The notes under the pieces were generated by a model. The model did no database searches. It was not told where the DNA came from and saw nothing but the letters and a program-made list of their open reading frames with translations. Below are positions 15,382 to 22,697 of a stretch of 26,094 nt of DNA, piece by piece. The first letter of the stretch is position 1. Each line of letters starts with the position of its first letter. The translations under genes were made by a program, and so were the position numbers. The stretch comes from UBA947 sp031550975 (GTDB lineage Bacteria > Cyanobacteriota > Vampirovibrionia > Gastranaerophilales > Gastranaerophilaceae): the NCBI GenBank assembly GCA_031550975.1, contig JAVBOC010000006.1, positions 1 through 26,094 on the forward strand. The letters run 5' to 3'.

Positions 15382-16203
15382 CTATTGCCCGCTGACTTCG
15401 GGTAAATCAATTCGTTTTAAACGCTGTTCAATCCGGCGATACCATTTTAGGTGTTGCTTAAAGAGGATATTGAAGTCAGTGATTGCTCCTGTAGTGATAT
15501 TTTTATCCAAAGCATCGCAGGTGCTTGTCAAGGCATTTTCCAGGCAGTGAGTGAGTTCCTTGCGGTCTGTGTCTGTATCAGTCAGCTCAATTCGCTTCCC
15601 AAATTCCACCATAACTTCCGGTCTGTTGTCGCGGAAGAAGCAATAGTCAATTGCGACCGGAATCAGGTTTACTTTGCCATATTTTTTAACTGCGTTCTGC
15701 GCTATATATGCAAGCCCTGTTTGGAATTCGAACGGCCTAAATCGTGGCGGGCGAATGATTCCTTGCGGAAAAATACACAGTACGTTTTTTAAATCGCCTA
15801 TAATTTCAACAGAATATTTCAGTGCCTGCATTGCAGACTGCGCTGATTTTTTGTTAACCGAATACGCTCCGCCGCGGCGCAATAGCGGGAATCTGTTGAG
15901 TTCTTCTATCATCAAGCGGATTTCTTTGTGGAAAATTCTGTGAGTAATATTGTATAAAACAATCCCGTCCCACCAGTTGCAGTGAGGGGCAAACATAATA
16001 GTCGGAACGCTTTCGTCGCGTTCCTCGTAATTCTCAACCCCGCTGTATCTAAATGCGAAAAACCTGTTTTGCAACATGTTAAAGAAGAATAAACTTGCAA
16101 TTGTTAACCAAAACTTGCTCGTTTTAGCAGGTGCAAATTTTTCATCTTTGTTCCTAAGTTTAGTAGGCGGGATGTCAGAATATAACTGTTCTTCAACACT
16201 CAT
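15382..16203 (-). CDS. PlsC-like 1-acylglycerol-3-phosphate acyltransferase
   Basis: The 273-aa protein is predicted to transfer an acyl chain to lysophospholipid or a related acceptor at the inner membrane face. The catalytic HX4D motif is at H74-D79 (APHCNWWDG). An FPQGIIRPP segment (about 165-173) occupies the place of the FPEGT motif, with Gln for Glu and Ile for Thr. The family is known for glycerolipid synthesis, but these changes could mean another acceptor. A hydrophobic segment at about 31-50 may anchor it. The gene has a strong leaderless-type promoter and is divergent from glyA. Confidence 0.85.
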   Translation of the reverse strand: MSVEEQLYSDIPPTKLRNKDEKFAPAKTSKFWLTIASLFFFNMLQNRFFAFRYSGVENYEERDESVPTIMFAPHCNWWDGIVLYNITHRIFHKEIRLMIEELNRFPLLRRGGAYSVNKKSAQSAMQALKYSVEIIGDLKNVLCIFPQGIIRPPRFRPFEFQTGLAYIAQNAVKKYGKVNLIPVAIDYCFFRDNRPEVMVEFGKRIELTDTDTDRKELTHCLENALTSTCDALDKNITTGAITDFNILFKQHLKWYRRIEQRLKRIDLPEVSGQ

Positions 16204-16209
16204 AAGACT

Positions 16210-16238
16210 ATCTTAGCGGATAAACCAGAAATTGTCAA
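16210..16238 (-). promoter_or_regulatory. Strong leaderless promoter of the acyltransferase gene
   Basis: On the minus strand, a consensus TTGACA (16233-16238), exactly 17 bp and TAAGAT (16210-16215). The -10 ends 6 nt before the ATG at 16203. There is no ribosome-binding site. Confidence 0.75.
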
Positions 16239-16266
16239 TTCGCCCACCTTGCCAACTGCAAAATTA

Positions 16267-16275
16267 TGGTGTAAT
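16267..16275 (+). promoter_or_regulatory. Extended -10 promoter of glyA
   Basis: TGGTGTAAT with a weak TTGCCA 15 bp upstream (16249-16254). It gives a leader of about 18 nt containing GAGGAG, in contrast to the leaderless gene on the other side. Confidence 0.45.
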
Positions 16276-16299
16276 CTTAAAGCAAGAGGAGATTAGGGC

Positions 16300-17541
16300 A
16301 TGTATATTGAACATATTAAACAAACCGACCCGCAGGTCGCAAAACAAATTGAATTAGAGCTGGAAAGACAGCGTAATACGATTGAACTTATTGCGAGTGA
16401 AAATATTACATCATTGGCTGTAATGGAGGCTTCGGGCAGCATTCTAACCAATAAATATGCCGAAGGGAAGCCTTACAAAAGATTTTACAACGGTTGTGAA
16501 CATGTTGATATTATTGAAGAATTAGCACAAAAACGCGCTCAAGAACTCTTTAATATGGATCATGCAAATGTCCAGCCTCACAGCGGCGCGCAGGCTAATA
16601 TGGCGGTATTTTTGTATGCTCTAAAGCCCGGCGACAAAGTTTTAGGGATGGATTTATCAAATGGCGGCCATCTGACGCACGGTTCGCCGGTAAATTTCTC
16701 AGGGCTTTATTTTGATATCGAAAGCTATGGGATAAACGAATATGGCGAGATTGATTATGAAGATGTTCGCGCAAAAGCCTTGGCACACAGGCCAAAACTG
16801 ATTATTTGCGGTGCGAGCAACTATGCTAAAATAATTGATTTTAAAAAGTTTAAAGAAATCGCAGACGAAGTCGGCGCACTTCTTATGGCTGATATTGCGC
16901 ACATTGCAGGACTCGTTGTGGCGGGGCTTCATCCATCACCATCGGAATATGCGGATTTTGTAACGACTACAACGCACAAGTCTTTGCGCGGGCCTCGTGG
17001 CGGGATTACAATGTGTAAGGCTGAACACGCGGCGGGTATTGATAAAGCAATTTTCCCCGGAATTCAAGGCGGGCCGTTAGAGCATATTATCGCAGCAAAA
17101 GCCGTTGCGCTTCACGAAGCGGCACAGCCAGAGTTTAAAACTTATGCACAACAGATTATCAAAAACGCTCAAGCGTTGGCTCAAGGGCTGATGGACGAAG
17201 GAATGGATATTGTTGGCGGAATGACTGAAAACCACCTTATGACGCTTGATTTGCGCAAATTCGGCAAAACCGGTAAAGATATGGCAAATGTTTTGGAGCA
17301 AGTTGGGATTACCGCAAACAAAAATACAGTTCCGAACGATCCGCAAAGCCCGTTTGTAACCTCAGGCATCCGCCTTGGTACGCCGGCTGTTACCACTCGC
17401 GGATTTAATGAAGACGACATGACAGAAGTTGCAAAAATTATTGCATCTGCGATATTTTCATCGGATAATGAACTCGGACTTAAAAATTTGCGTGAACGCT
17501 CACTCAAATTATGCAAAAAATATCCGCTATATCAGGACTAA
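16300..17541 (+). CDS. glyA: Serine hydroxymethyltransferase
   Basis: GlyA interconverts serine and glycine and charges tetrahydrofolate with the one-carbon unit that ThyX also uses. The 413-aa length is normal. The PLP-binding lysine is K227 within VTTTTHKSLRGPRGG. Other family markers are ENITS near the N-terminus, PHSGAQANMAV, and GIRLGTPAVTTRGF near the C-terminus. Start ATG 16300 has GAGGAG 8 nt upstream. It is followed after 9 nt by a sugar-phosphate transferase gene whose ribosome-binding site overlaps the glyA stop, so the two are probably one operon. Identification is secure. Confidence 0.97.
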   Translation: MYIEHIKQTDPQVAKQIELELERQRNTIELIASENITSLAVMEASGSILTNKYAEGKPYKRFYNGCEHVDIIEELAQKRAQELFNMDHANVQPHSGAQANMAVFLYALKPGDKVLGMDLSNGGHLTHGSPVNFSGLYFDIESYGINEYGEIDYEDVRAKALAHRPKLIICGASNYAKIIDFKKFKEIADEVGALLMADIAHIAGLVVAGLHPSPSEYADFVTTTTHKSLRGPRGGITMCKAEHAAGIDKAIFPGIQGGPLEHIIAAKAVALHEAAQPEFKTYAQQIIKNAQALAQGLMDEGMDIVGGMTENHLMTLDLRKFGKTGKDMANVLEQVGITANKNTVPNDPQSPFVTSGIRLGTPAVTTRGFNEDDMTEVAKIIASAIFSSDNELGLKNLRERSLKLCKKYPLYQD

Positions 17542-17550
17542 GAGGCAAAT

Positions 17551-18579
17551 ATGGAAAAGCAAGCACACATAATCGGAACAATTATCGCATACCTTATAGG
17601 GGTTTGCCTGGTGCCGCTTGTAATCAGTTTCTCTGAAAGAGAAGGGCTGGTTGACGTTCCAAATGAGCGTAAAATCCACAAAAAACCAATTTCACGTATC
17701 GGCGGAGTTGCGATTTGGGGAAGTACGGTGCTCACGTTTTTATGCTTGATTATGTTGAGCTACTATCCTTACGGGAAGCTGCTTTCGGGAATTCTCCTCG
17801 GCAGTTCTTTGATGTTTTTGCTCGGATTTGTAGATGATATTTATAACCTTAACGCGAAGTTTAAACTGTTTTTACAAATAGCAATTTCAACGCTCGTGTA
17901 TTTGCTCGGTGTACAAATCAACACAATTCCGTTTTTTGGCGGGATTGATTTAGGCTTGTGGTCTTACCCGATTACGGTCTTGTGGATTGTTGGTATTAGT
18001 AACGCCCTAAATTTTATTGATGGCGTTGACGGTCTTGCGGGTTCAGTAGTGACGGTAAGTGCGACTTCAATTGGGATAGTGGCTTTAGCCATGTCGCCTT
18101 CAAACCCTGTCAGTGCCTTAATTAGTTTTATTTTAGCAGGCTCAATGCTTGCGTTTTTAACATACAATTTCAACCCGGCAAAAATATTTATGGGTGACTC
18201 CGGCGCTCTGTTTTCCGGGTTTTTGCTTGCTGCAATCTCTATTACAGGAATTATGAAATCAGCGACACTTGCGATTGTATTGCCTGTAATTATTCTTGCT
18301 GTGCCAATCATGGATATTACTTATTCAAGTTTGCGCAGAATCTCTAAAGGCCAATCACCGTTTGTGGCTGATTCGGAGCATATTCACCACAAGCTTTTAC
18401 AAGCGGGGTTTTCACAACAAGGTACCGTTCTAATTCTTACTTCTGTGGCGATTTTTGCCGGTGCGCTGGCGGCCCTGATCATGGGCGCAACGACGGTTAA
18501 GCATTATGCTTTGGCCATTATAGCGTTGGTTTTGGTGATGTTAGTGTTGAATTTTCTCAAAGTATTGACAAAGCGTTAA
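17551..18579 (+). CDS. WecA/TagO-type undecaprenyl-phosphate sugar-1-phosphate transferase
   Basis: The 342-aa polytopic membrane protein (about 10-11 helices) belongs to the MraY/WecA superfamily. It is predicted to load a first sugar phosphate, usually GlcNAc-1-P, on undecaprenyl phosphate for surface polysaccharide synthesis. Motifs: DVPNERKIHKKPISRIGG (35-52), VDDIYNLNAKFK with D95/D96, NFIDGVDGLAG (154-164), FMGDSGA (about 213-219) and SEHIHHKLLQAG near 275, the HIHH of the WecA branch rather than MraY. AGAGG overlaps the glyA stop, so translation may be coupled. The exact sugar cannot be read from sequence. Confidence 0.92.
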   Translation: MEKQAHIIGTIIAYLIGVCLVPLVISFSEREGLVDVPNERKIHKKPISRIGGVAIWGSTVLTFLCLIMLSYYPYGKLLSGILLGSSLMFLLGFVDDIYNLNAKFKLFLQIAISTLVYLLGVQINTIPFFGGIDLGLWSYPITVLWIVGISNALNFIDGVDGLAGSVVTVSATSIGIVALAMSPSNPVSALISFILAGSMLAFLTYNFNPAKIFMGDSGALFSGFLLAAISITGIMKSATLAIVLPVIILAVPIMDITYSSLRRISKGQSPFVADSEHIHHKLLQAGFSQQGTVLILTSVAIFAGALAALIMGATTVKHYALAIIALVLVMLVLNFLKVLTKR

Positions 18580-18593
18580 AAATATGTTATATT
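18565..18593 (+). promoter_or_regulatory. Near-consensus sigma-70 promoter of the 18601 RNA
   Basis: TTGACA (18565-18570), 17-bp spacer and TATATT (18588-18593), overlapping the end of the upstream gene. The predicted start at 18600-18601 coincides with the first base of the closing stem of the RNA below. Confidence 0.75.
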
Positions 18594-18600
18594 ACATAAT

Positions 18601-18790
18601 GCGGATTTGATTACTCAGTTCCCGGGGGCCCATAAAAGTTGCCAGTATGCCCAAAACTGCTGGTAAAGGGACCATAAACAAGGCTCAGAGGCTTGTTGAG
18701 AAACACCAAAAAGGCTTGTTTATGAAGTAAAAATAGTTTTAGTGGCTAGATTTTACTCATCACGTGGAATATTTAAGTGCAAATCCCACC
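18601..18790 (+). ncRNA. Probable structured RNA of unknown class (or long 5' leader element)
   Basis: Several perfect helices are packed side by side. The closing stem is GGATTTG 18603-18609 with CAAATCC 18780-18786. Hairpin 2 (18627-18673) has TTGCCAG paired with CTGGTAA plus GGCCC with GGGACC (one bulged A). Hairpin 3 is ATAAACAAG 18674-18682 with CTTGTTTAT 18715-18723. Hairpin 4 is AGTAAAA 18726-18732 with TTTTACT 18751-18757, plus TAG/CTA inside. GGCTTGTT occurs twice (18690-18697 and 18713-18720), so the 5' arm of hairpin 3 can pair with either copy, a possible switch. It does not match the tmRNA, 6S, SRP, RNase P or riboswitch consensus sequences I know. The next gene starts 85 nt downstream, so it could be its leader. 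Confidence 0.55.
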
Positions 18791-18807
18791 ATATTATTTT
18801 AGATTCA

Positions 18808-18823
18808 ACGCAGCGCGCTGCGT
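18808..18823. repeat. Perfect 16-bp palindrome
   Basis: ACGCAGCGCGCTGCGT is its own reverse complement. It lies between the structured RNA and the 18872 gene. It could be a dimeric protein site or an RNA hairpin with a 4-nt loop. No U-run follows, so it is a poor terminator. Confidence 0.6.
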
Positions 18824-18871
18824 GCAAGGATTTAAGTAACGTGTGTGTGAATAGAGAAAGGTTAGTGAACT

Positions 18872-19390
18872 ATGCCATTATATGCAGTACAACCATATGA
18901 TTACTCAACAAACAGCAATAATTTTGCGAATGTTGCAACAGGAGCCATTGCGGGTGGTCTTCTTGGATATGCCTCAAAATTCGGTATGCCTTTGACTGCG
19001 GCTGAAATGGATGATGTTAAGAACACAAAGCCTGAAACTCATGCATATCTTAGAGCGCGTGATGAAGTCGGTACTTCATTGAAAAAGAATGCTCTGTTTA
19101 AGACTTTAGATCAGGATATTTTTGAATCAATTAAAAAAACAGGCGCACTTTCAATGGATGAGGTTGAGAAAATCACAAGCAATCTTCCTAAAAAAGGCAA
19201 AGATGCCACTGCAATCATAGAAAAACTTCAAGCCTCTTATACAAAATGGCTCGCAAAATACAGCAATTTTGAAAGCTGGAACCTTAAACAAATCAGACCA
19301 TCAAAACAATTTGTAATTGCTGGTGGTATTGCAGGTTTCGTGGCGGCTGTTCTGCACAATATTTACAGAACAGATACTAACTGCTGCTAA
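18872..19390 (+). CDS. Small protein with two glycine-rich hydrophobic segments
   Basis: The 172-aa protein is not one I recognise. It begins MPLYAVQPYDYSTNSNN, with no signal peptide. Two Gly/Ala-rich hydrophobic stretches, about 20-38 (AIAGGLLGYA) and about 145-163 (FVIAGGIAGFVAAVL), flank a charged helical middle. The ends have a glycine-zipper look typical of membrane-inserting helices. It ends NCC, two cysteines at the C-terminus. GAAAGG lies 10 nt before the ATG. It lies downstream of the structured RNA and may be controlled by it. No enzymatic motif is seen. Confidence 0.75.
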   Translation: MPLYAVQPYDYSTNSNNFANVATGAIAGGLLGYASKFGMPLTAAEMDDVKNTKPETHAYLRARDEVGTSLKKNALFKTLDQDIFESIKKTGALSMDEVEKITSNLPKKGKDATAIIEKLQASYTKWLAKYSNFESWNLKQIRPSKQFVIAGGIAGFVAAVLHNIYRTDTNCC

Positions 19391-19406
19391 TAATCAAAGT
19401 GCGTAA

Positions 19407-19435
19407 TTGCTTTTTGTTATTCAGTTAACTATAAT
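19407..19435 (+). promoter_or_regulatory. Promoter of the MFS gene, almost leaderless
   Basis: TTGCTT (19407-19412), 17 bp and TATAAT (19430-19435). The -10 ends 9 nt before the ATG at 19445, so only 2-3 nt of leader is expected. Confidence 0.6.
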
Positions 19436-19444
19436 TAACTTGAG

Positions 19445-20617
19445 ATGAATACAAAAACCAATAAAAATAACGCCCCTTTTGCATGGCTATGCAGCGCGCA
19501 TTTCTTGAACGATGTTTATACCGGCATACTCAATCCTATTATGCCGTTTATTGCTGCCCAACTTGCGATATCAATGGTTATTTCGACGATAATCATCTCG
19601 GTTTCGCATGTCTTTGCATCGCTAATCCAGCCCATATTTGGGTTCTTTGCTGATAATATCTCAAAACGCGTGTTTATATTCTGGGGCTTAATTTTGGTTT
19701 CTGTCTTTATTTCACTTTCCCCGGCAGCGCCAAATCCTTATATCCTGACAGTCTTTGTTATTCTAGGCAGCTTAGGTTCAAGTCTATTTCACCCGCAGGC
19801 ATTGGGCTTTGCGCCGCGATTTGTGGTAAAAGACCTTGGACGAGACATGGGGATTTTTATGGCAGCAGGCGGATTGGGTTTTGCTTTCGGTCCTGTTTTT
19901 TCTTCCTGGATTACGCAGCACTGGGGATTAGAAGCTATGCCTGCGATGGCATTGCCAGGAGTGATTTGTGCGTTGTTAATGTTTAAATTTGTGCCTAAAA
20001 TCAAGTTCCCTAAAGCAGAGCGTTTGAATGTAGATTTTAAAAAAGCGTTCAGGGATATTTTATCGAACCGTAAATTAAATATTTTAAATCTGATTGCGAT
20101 GATGAAGTCCTTTACTACTTCATCTTGTACAATTTTGCTCCCGTTTTTGTGGAAAGATTTAGGTTACAGCCCGATAAAAATTGGGACCGTTATGTTCTTG
20201 TTTTTGTTAGCCAGTTCAATTGCGATTTTTATAAGCCGTGCGGTAGAAAGCTCAATCGGCACAAAGACGGTATTTTATATTTCCATGATTTCTTCCCTGC
20301 CGTTGATGATAGCATTTGCCTTAACCTACAAAGCGATTCCGACTTTATCCTTCGCGATTTTCATTGTGCTAGGGTTTATCACAGCGCTGGCGCAGCCGGT
20401 CACAATGGTTATGGCGCAAAATGTCCTGCCGGAGTATAAAAGTATTATCTCGGGCTTTATAAACGGCTTCTCTTGGGGTGTCATGGCGGTGTTTATTTCT
20501 GCTGCAAGTTTTATCGCACAAAAAGTCGGAATCCCGATTGTCTTAGTCGGAGTAACACTTTTCCCTGCACTCTGTTCGGTGCTTTTGGAGAATTTATTTA
20601 AGAGTGATGAAGCTTAA
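19445..20617 (+). CDS. MFS exporter, Fsr (fosmidomycin resistance) type
   Basis: The 390-aa protein has about 12 membrane helices and belongs to the major facilitator superfamily. HFLNDVYTGILNPIMPF near the N-terminus and LGSSLFHPQALGFAPR around 115-130 are close to the HFLND and FHPxA motifs of the Fsr group. The loop 2-3 motif is GFFADNISKR. Fsr-type proteins export drugs or sugar-phosphate-like compounds. The natural substrate here is unknown. It stands alone, with its own promoter and essentially no leader. The converging 88-aa gene ends within 4 bp of it (overlapping stops at 20614-20617). Confidence 0.88.
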   Translation: MNTKTNKNNAPFAWLCSAHFLNDVYTGILNPIMPFIAAQLAISMVISTIIISVSHVFASLIQPIFGFFADNISKRVFIFWGLILVSVFISLSPAAPNPYILTVFVILGSLGSSLFHPQALGFAPRFVVKDLGRDMGIFMAAGGLGFAFGPVFSSWITQHWGLEAMPAMALPGVICALLMFKFVPKIKFPKAERLNVDFKKAFRDILSNRKLNILNLIAMMKSFTTSSCTILLPFLWKDLGYSPIKIGTVMFLFLLASSIAIFISRAVESSIGTKTVFYISMISSLPLMIAFALTYKAIPTLSFAIFIVLGFITALAQPVTMVMAQNVLPEYKSIISGFINGFSWGVMAVFISAASFIAQKVGIPIVLVGVTLFPALCSVLLENLFKSDEA

Positions 20618-20880
20618 GCGAAAGTTGAAAAGGTGCGTTGTATGTCTGCGTCCTGGTGCTTTTTAGCCATTTCCTCTTGTAGAATAGAAACCTTGTAGTT
20701 GAGCCCGTTTGTTAGATTGTCCATGCTCATCTGTTTGTCCATCTCGTTCAACGCGGCTAAGTTATCCTTGCGGCCTGTACCGCATCCGCTGCAGCTGAGA
20801 ACTGCATTATTATTCATCATCGCCATAAAAGCTGCGTCGTTAGCGGCCATATTAAATTTAGCGATTGATGATACTAGCAA
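20614..20880 (-). CDS. 88-aa lineage-type protein with CxxCG motif, function unknown
   Basis: Start is TTG at 20880, because a clear AGGGGG site lies 7 nt upstream and the nearby ATG frame stops after three codons. The N-terminus (MLVSSIAKFNMAANDAAFMAMMNNNAV) is Ala/Met/Asn-rich helix. The middle has CSGCGTG, a Cys pair that might bind metal or form a disulfide. The C-terminal half is a predicted coiled coil ending QRTFSTFA. That end resembles the last residues of the 13202-14908 protein (IEKSFKRYG), so the two may share an export or assembly route (inference). The promoter is at 20921-20949. Confidence 0.75.
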   Translation of the reverse strand: MLVSSIAKFNMAANDAAFMAMMNNNAVLSCSGCGTGRKDNLAALNEMDKQMSMDNLTNGLNYKVSILQEEMAKKHQDADIQRTFSTFA

Positions 20881-20920
20881 TTCATTTCCCCCTACATAAG
20901 TACATAATTTCTACCCTTCA

Positions 20921-20949
20921 AGTATACCGCATCTGTTTCAGAAAATCAA
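20921..20949 (-). promoter_or_regulatory. Promoter of the 88-aa gene
   Basis: On the minus strand, TTGATT (20944-20949), 17 bp and TATACT (20921-20926). The leader of about 35 nt contains an AGGGGG site. Confidence 0.65.
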
Positions 20950-21039
20950 GTGGTTAACAGAACTAAATAAGATTAAGTATTGTAACAAAAGAATTACCTG
21001 CTGAAATTAGCCTTTTGTTATATACTTTATATATACAAG

Positions 21040-21152
21040 AGAGCATAACATTAAATAAACATTTTCCGTTAAAGCGCAAAAACGCGCCAAGATTAAGAGA
21101 GAGATTCCTAATTCCTAACAAAAACTTTTGCCCCCACCGGGGGCATTTTTTT
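21040..21152 (+). ncRNA. Probable small RNA ending in an intrinsic terminator
   Basis: No gene on the plus strand runs into the strong terminator at 21130-21152, yet an AT-rich promoter-like stretch (TTGTTATATACTTTATATATACA, split around 21015-21037) lies about 100 nt before it. The transcript would contain a small GCGC/GCGC hairpin (about 21074-21087) and a purine-rich single-stranded segment (about 21090-21105). The 5' end is uncertain. Confidence 0.45.
21130..21152 (+). terminator. Intrinsic terminator, plus strand
   Basis: GCCCCC (21130-21135), loop ACC, GGGGGC (21139-21144), then A and seven T. It is a textbook terminator. There is no coding gene immediately upstream on this strand (the nearest, the MFS gene, ends 500 bp away). 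Confidence 0.9.
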
Positions 21153-21314
21153 ATCCCGAGCAGAGGCAAGAGCGAGTAAAACGAGTGCTAGTCGAACAAT
21201 TACAAACGTAAATGTTGAGTTTTCGTTTTGCCTTCTTTTACCAAAATCTGCGATTTCGTACAAAATGGCCTCACTCACTCAATGTTTTTGGTGAGAAAGG
21301 CGAGGGCGTATAGA

Positions 21315-21349
21315 CAAAAAGAGAGCCAATAAATTAATATTGACCCTCT
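21315..21349 (-). terminator. Intrinsic terminator of the SLH protein gene
   Basis: On the minus strand a 12-bp stem (21338-21349 with 21320-21331, two G-U pairs) with loop TTAATT is followed by a T-run (21316-21320 on the plus strand as A). It lies 21 nt past the stop codon at 21370. Confidence 0.85.
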
Positions 21350-21369
21350 AATTAAAATATATTTACCCT

Positions 21370-22521
21370 CTACTCGATAATCCAACCATTTGTAAGGTCG
21401 ATGCGAACAGGTTTTAAGAGTTTTATGTAAACAACGCCTTGCGGAACAACGTCGAGTTTTTCGCCTTTAAGCGTTGCGCGCACAAATTTCATAAACCAGT
21501 TTCTGTGCTTGCTGACTTCGCCGCTTGCTGCAAATTGAACTGTTTGATCGTTGCTTGTTGTTAGCAATGAGTTATCCAATACAAGTACACCGTTGCGGAC
21601 AAACCATTTGCCTTCTCTAACGTCAATCAGTTGGCCTTTAAGGTTTGCACCTTTGTTTACAAGGATGAATTTTTCTTTTGTAATGTAGTTTTGCGGAGCT
21701 TTCGCTACATAAATTTCACCTGCTTGTGAGCTTTGTGAGCTTACATAAGTGTTTAATGTAATTGGGAGGATAGCACCCGCCGGGATCGTGCCCACGCTGC
21801 CTTGAACGGTTGCGCCGTCAATAATGAAACCGTCGCCGGTTTTTTTGCGCATTGCTTCTGCAAGTTTTGCGTTCGGGTTGAGTTTTGCTTGCTCCATCAT
21901 GTTGAACAAGATTGCCGCAACTTCCGCTCTGGTCGCAGGACGTGCCGCCTCAAGTTTTTTAGCGTTAGCACTTGGAATAACAACAACCATATCAAGAATT
22001 TCTGCTTTACCAAAAGTGATAAGCATAGTTTCTTGGATAGCTGAAACGTCAGCATATTTTCTTGATAAAACTTCGCGTGCTTTTGCCGGACTAATTTGCT
22101 CGGTAGTGAGTGCATTTACCGCAACACTGATTGATTCTCCGCGTGAAACAGAATCATCCGGGCGGAATGCTTCGCCGGATTTTGGCGCAGAGATCAAGTC
22201 AAAATAAAGCGCTTTTTGAATAGCATCATACGCCCAGTAATCTGCTTCAATATCACTGTAATGAACCGGTTGCGCAACACGTGTATTCTCTTGCCCGAGA
22301 GCTTTAATCGCCATTGATGCAAATTCTGCGCGGGTTACGTTATCGTCCGGCTTAAACGTGCCGTCAGGATAACCAACGATTACGCCTTGCTGTGAAAGCA
22401 AGTCAATTTGTTTTGCTGCCCAGTGGTTTTTAGCCACATCCGGAAATTGGAATGCAAACGCCGGAGTTAGCATAAATAACGCCACCAAAGTACCTAACAC
22501 AACTCTAAATAAATCCTTCAT
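21370..22521 (-). CDS. Secreted SLH-domain surface protein
   Basis: The 383-aa protein has a signal peptide (about 1-23, ending PAFA). Two clear S-layer homology domains follow (FPDVAKNHWAAKQIDLLSQQG at about 26-76; YSDIEADYWAYDAIQKAL at about 88-140), then a degenerate third (about 150-215, with RPATRAEVAAILFNMM). SLH domains anchor proteins to secondary cell-wall polymer or peptidoglycan, and in Cyanobacteria also occur in outer-membrane porins. No beta-barrel is evident here. The C-terminal part (about 245-383, starting IPAGAILPITLNTYV) is similar in layout to the 3789-4475 protein. AGGGGAAG precedes the ATG at 22521. tRNA-Tyr lies just upstream. Confidence 0.9.
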   Translation of the reverse strand: MKDLFRVVLGTLVALFMLTPAFAFQFPDVAKNHWAAKQIDLLSQQGVIVGYPDGTFKPDDNVTRAEFASMAIKALGQENTRVAQPVHYSDIEADYWAYDAIQKALYFDLISAPKSGEAFRPDDSVSRGESISVAVNALTTEQISPAKAREVLSRKYADVSAIQETMLITFGKAEILDMVVVIPSANAKKLEAARPATRAEVAAILFNMMEQAKLNPNAKLAEAMRKKTGDGFIIDGATVQGSVGTIPAGAILPITLNTYVSSQSSQAGEIYVAKAPQNYITKEKFILVNKGANLKGQLIDVREGKWFVRNGVLVLDNSLLTTSNDQTVQFAASGEVSKHRNWFMKFVRATLKGEKLDVVPQGVVYIKLLKPVRIDLTNGWIIE

Positions 22522-22570
22522 ATAACTTCCCCTATATTCAATAATCTGTAATTAACTTAAAAAAAGAAAG

Positions 22571-22653
22571 TGGGCAGGGACGGATTCGAACCATCGTAGT
22601 CTCGCGACGGCAGATTTACAGTCTGCTCCCTTTAGCCACTCGGGCACCTACCC
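22571..22653 (-). tRNA. tRNA-Tyr (GTA)
   Basis: Acceptor GGGTAGG pairs with CCTGCCC (one G-U), with discriminator A. The anticodon arm CAGAC-TGTAAAT-CTG presents GTA. The long variable arm marks it as class II, as expected for bacterial tRNA-Tyr. The T-arm is GGTTCGAATCC. CCA is not encoded. A T-rich run follows the gene. Confidence 0.96.
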
Positions 22654-22697
22654 ACGTCTTTTTATTTACTTGTCAAAATTATATATTAGTTTAAAAA

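Noticed and set aside
18601..18790. tmRNA, 6S RNA, SRP RNA or a common riboswitch
   Set aside because: Lacks the tmRNA tRNA-like ends and tag, the 6S central-bubble layout, the SRP GGAAG loop, and the conserved cores of the TPP, SAM, cobalamin, lysine and c-di-GMP riboswitches as far as I can recall them.
20963..21169. 68-codon minus-strand frame
   Set aside because: It runs through the terminator hairpin and the promoter-like region, has no ribosome-binding site and has an unlikely composition.
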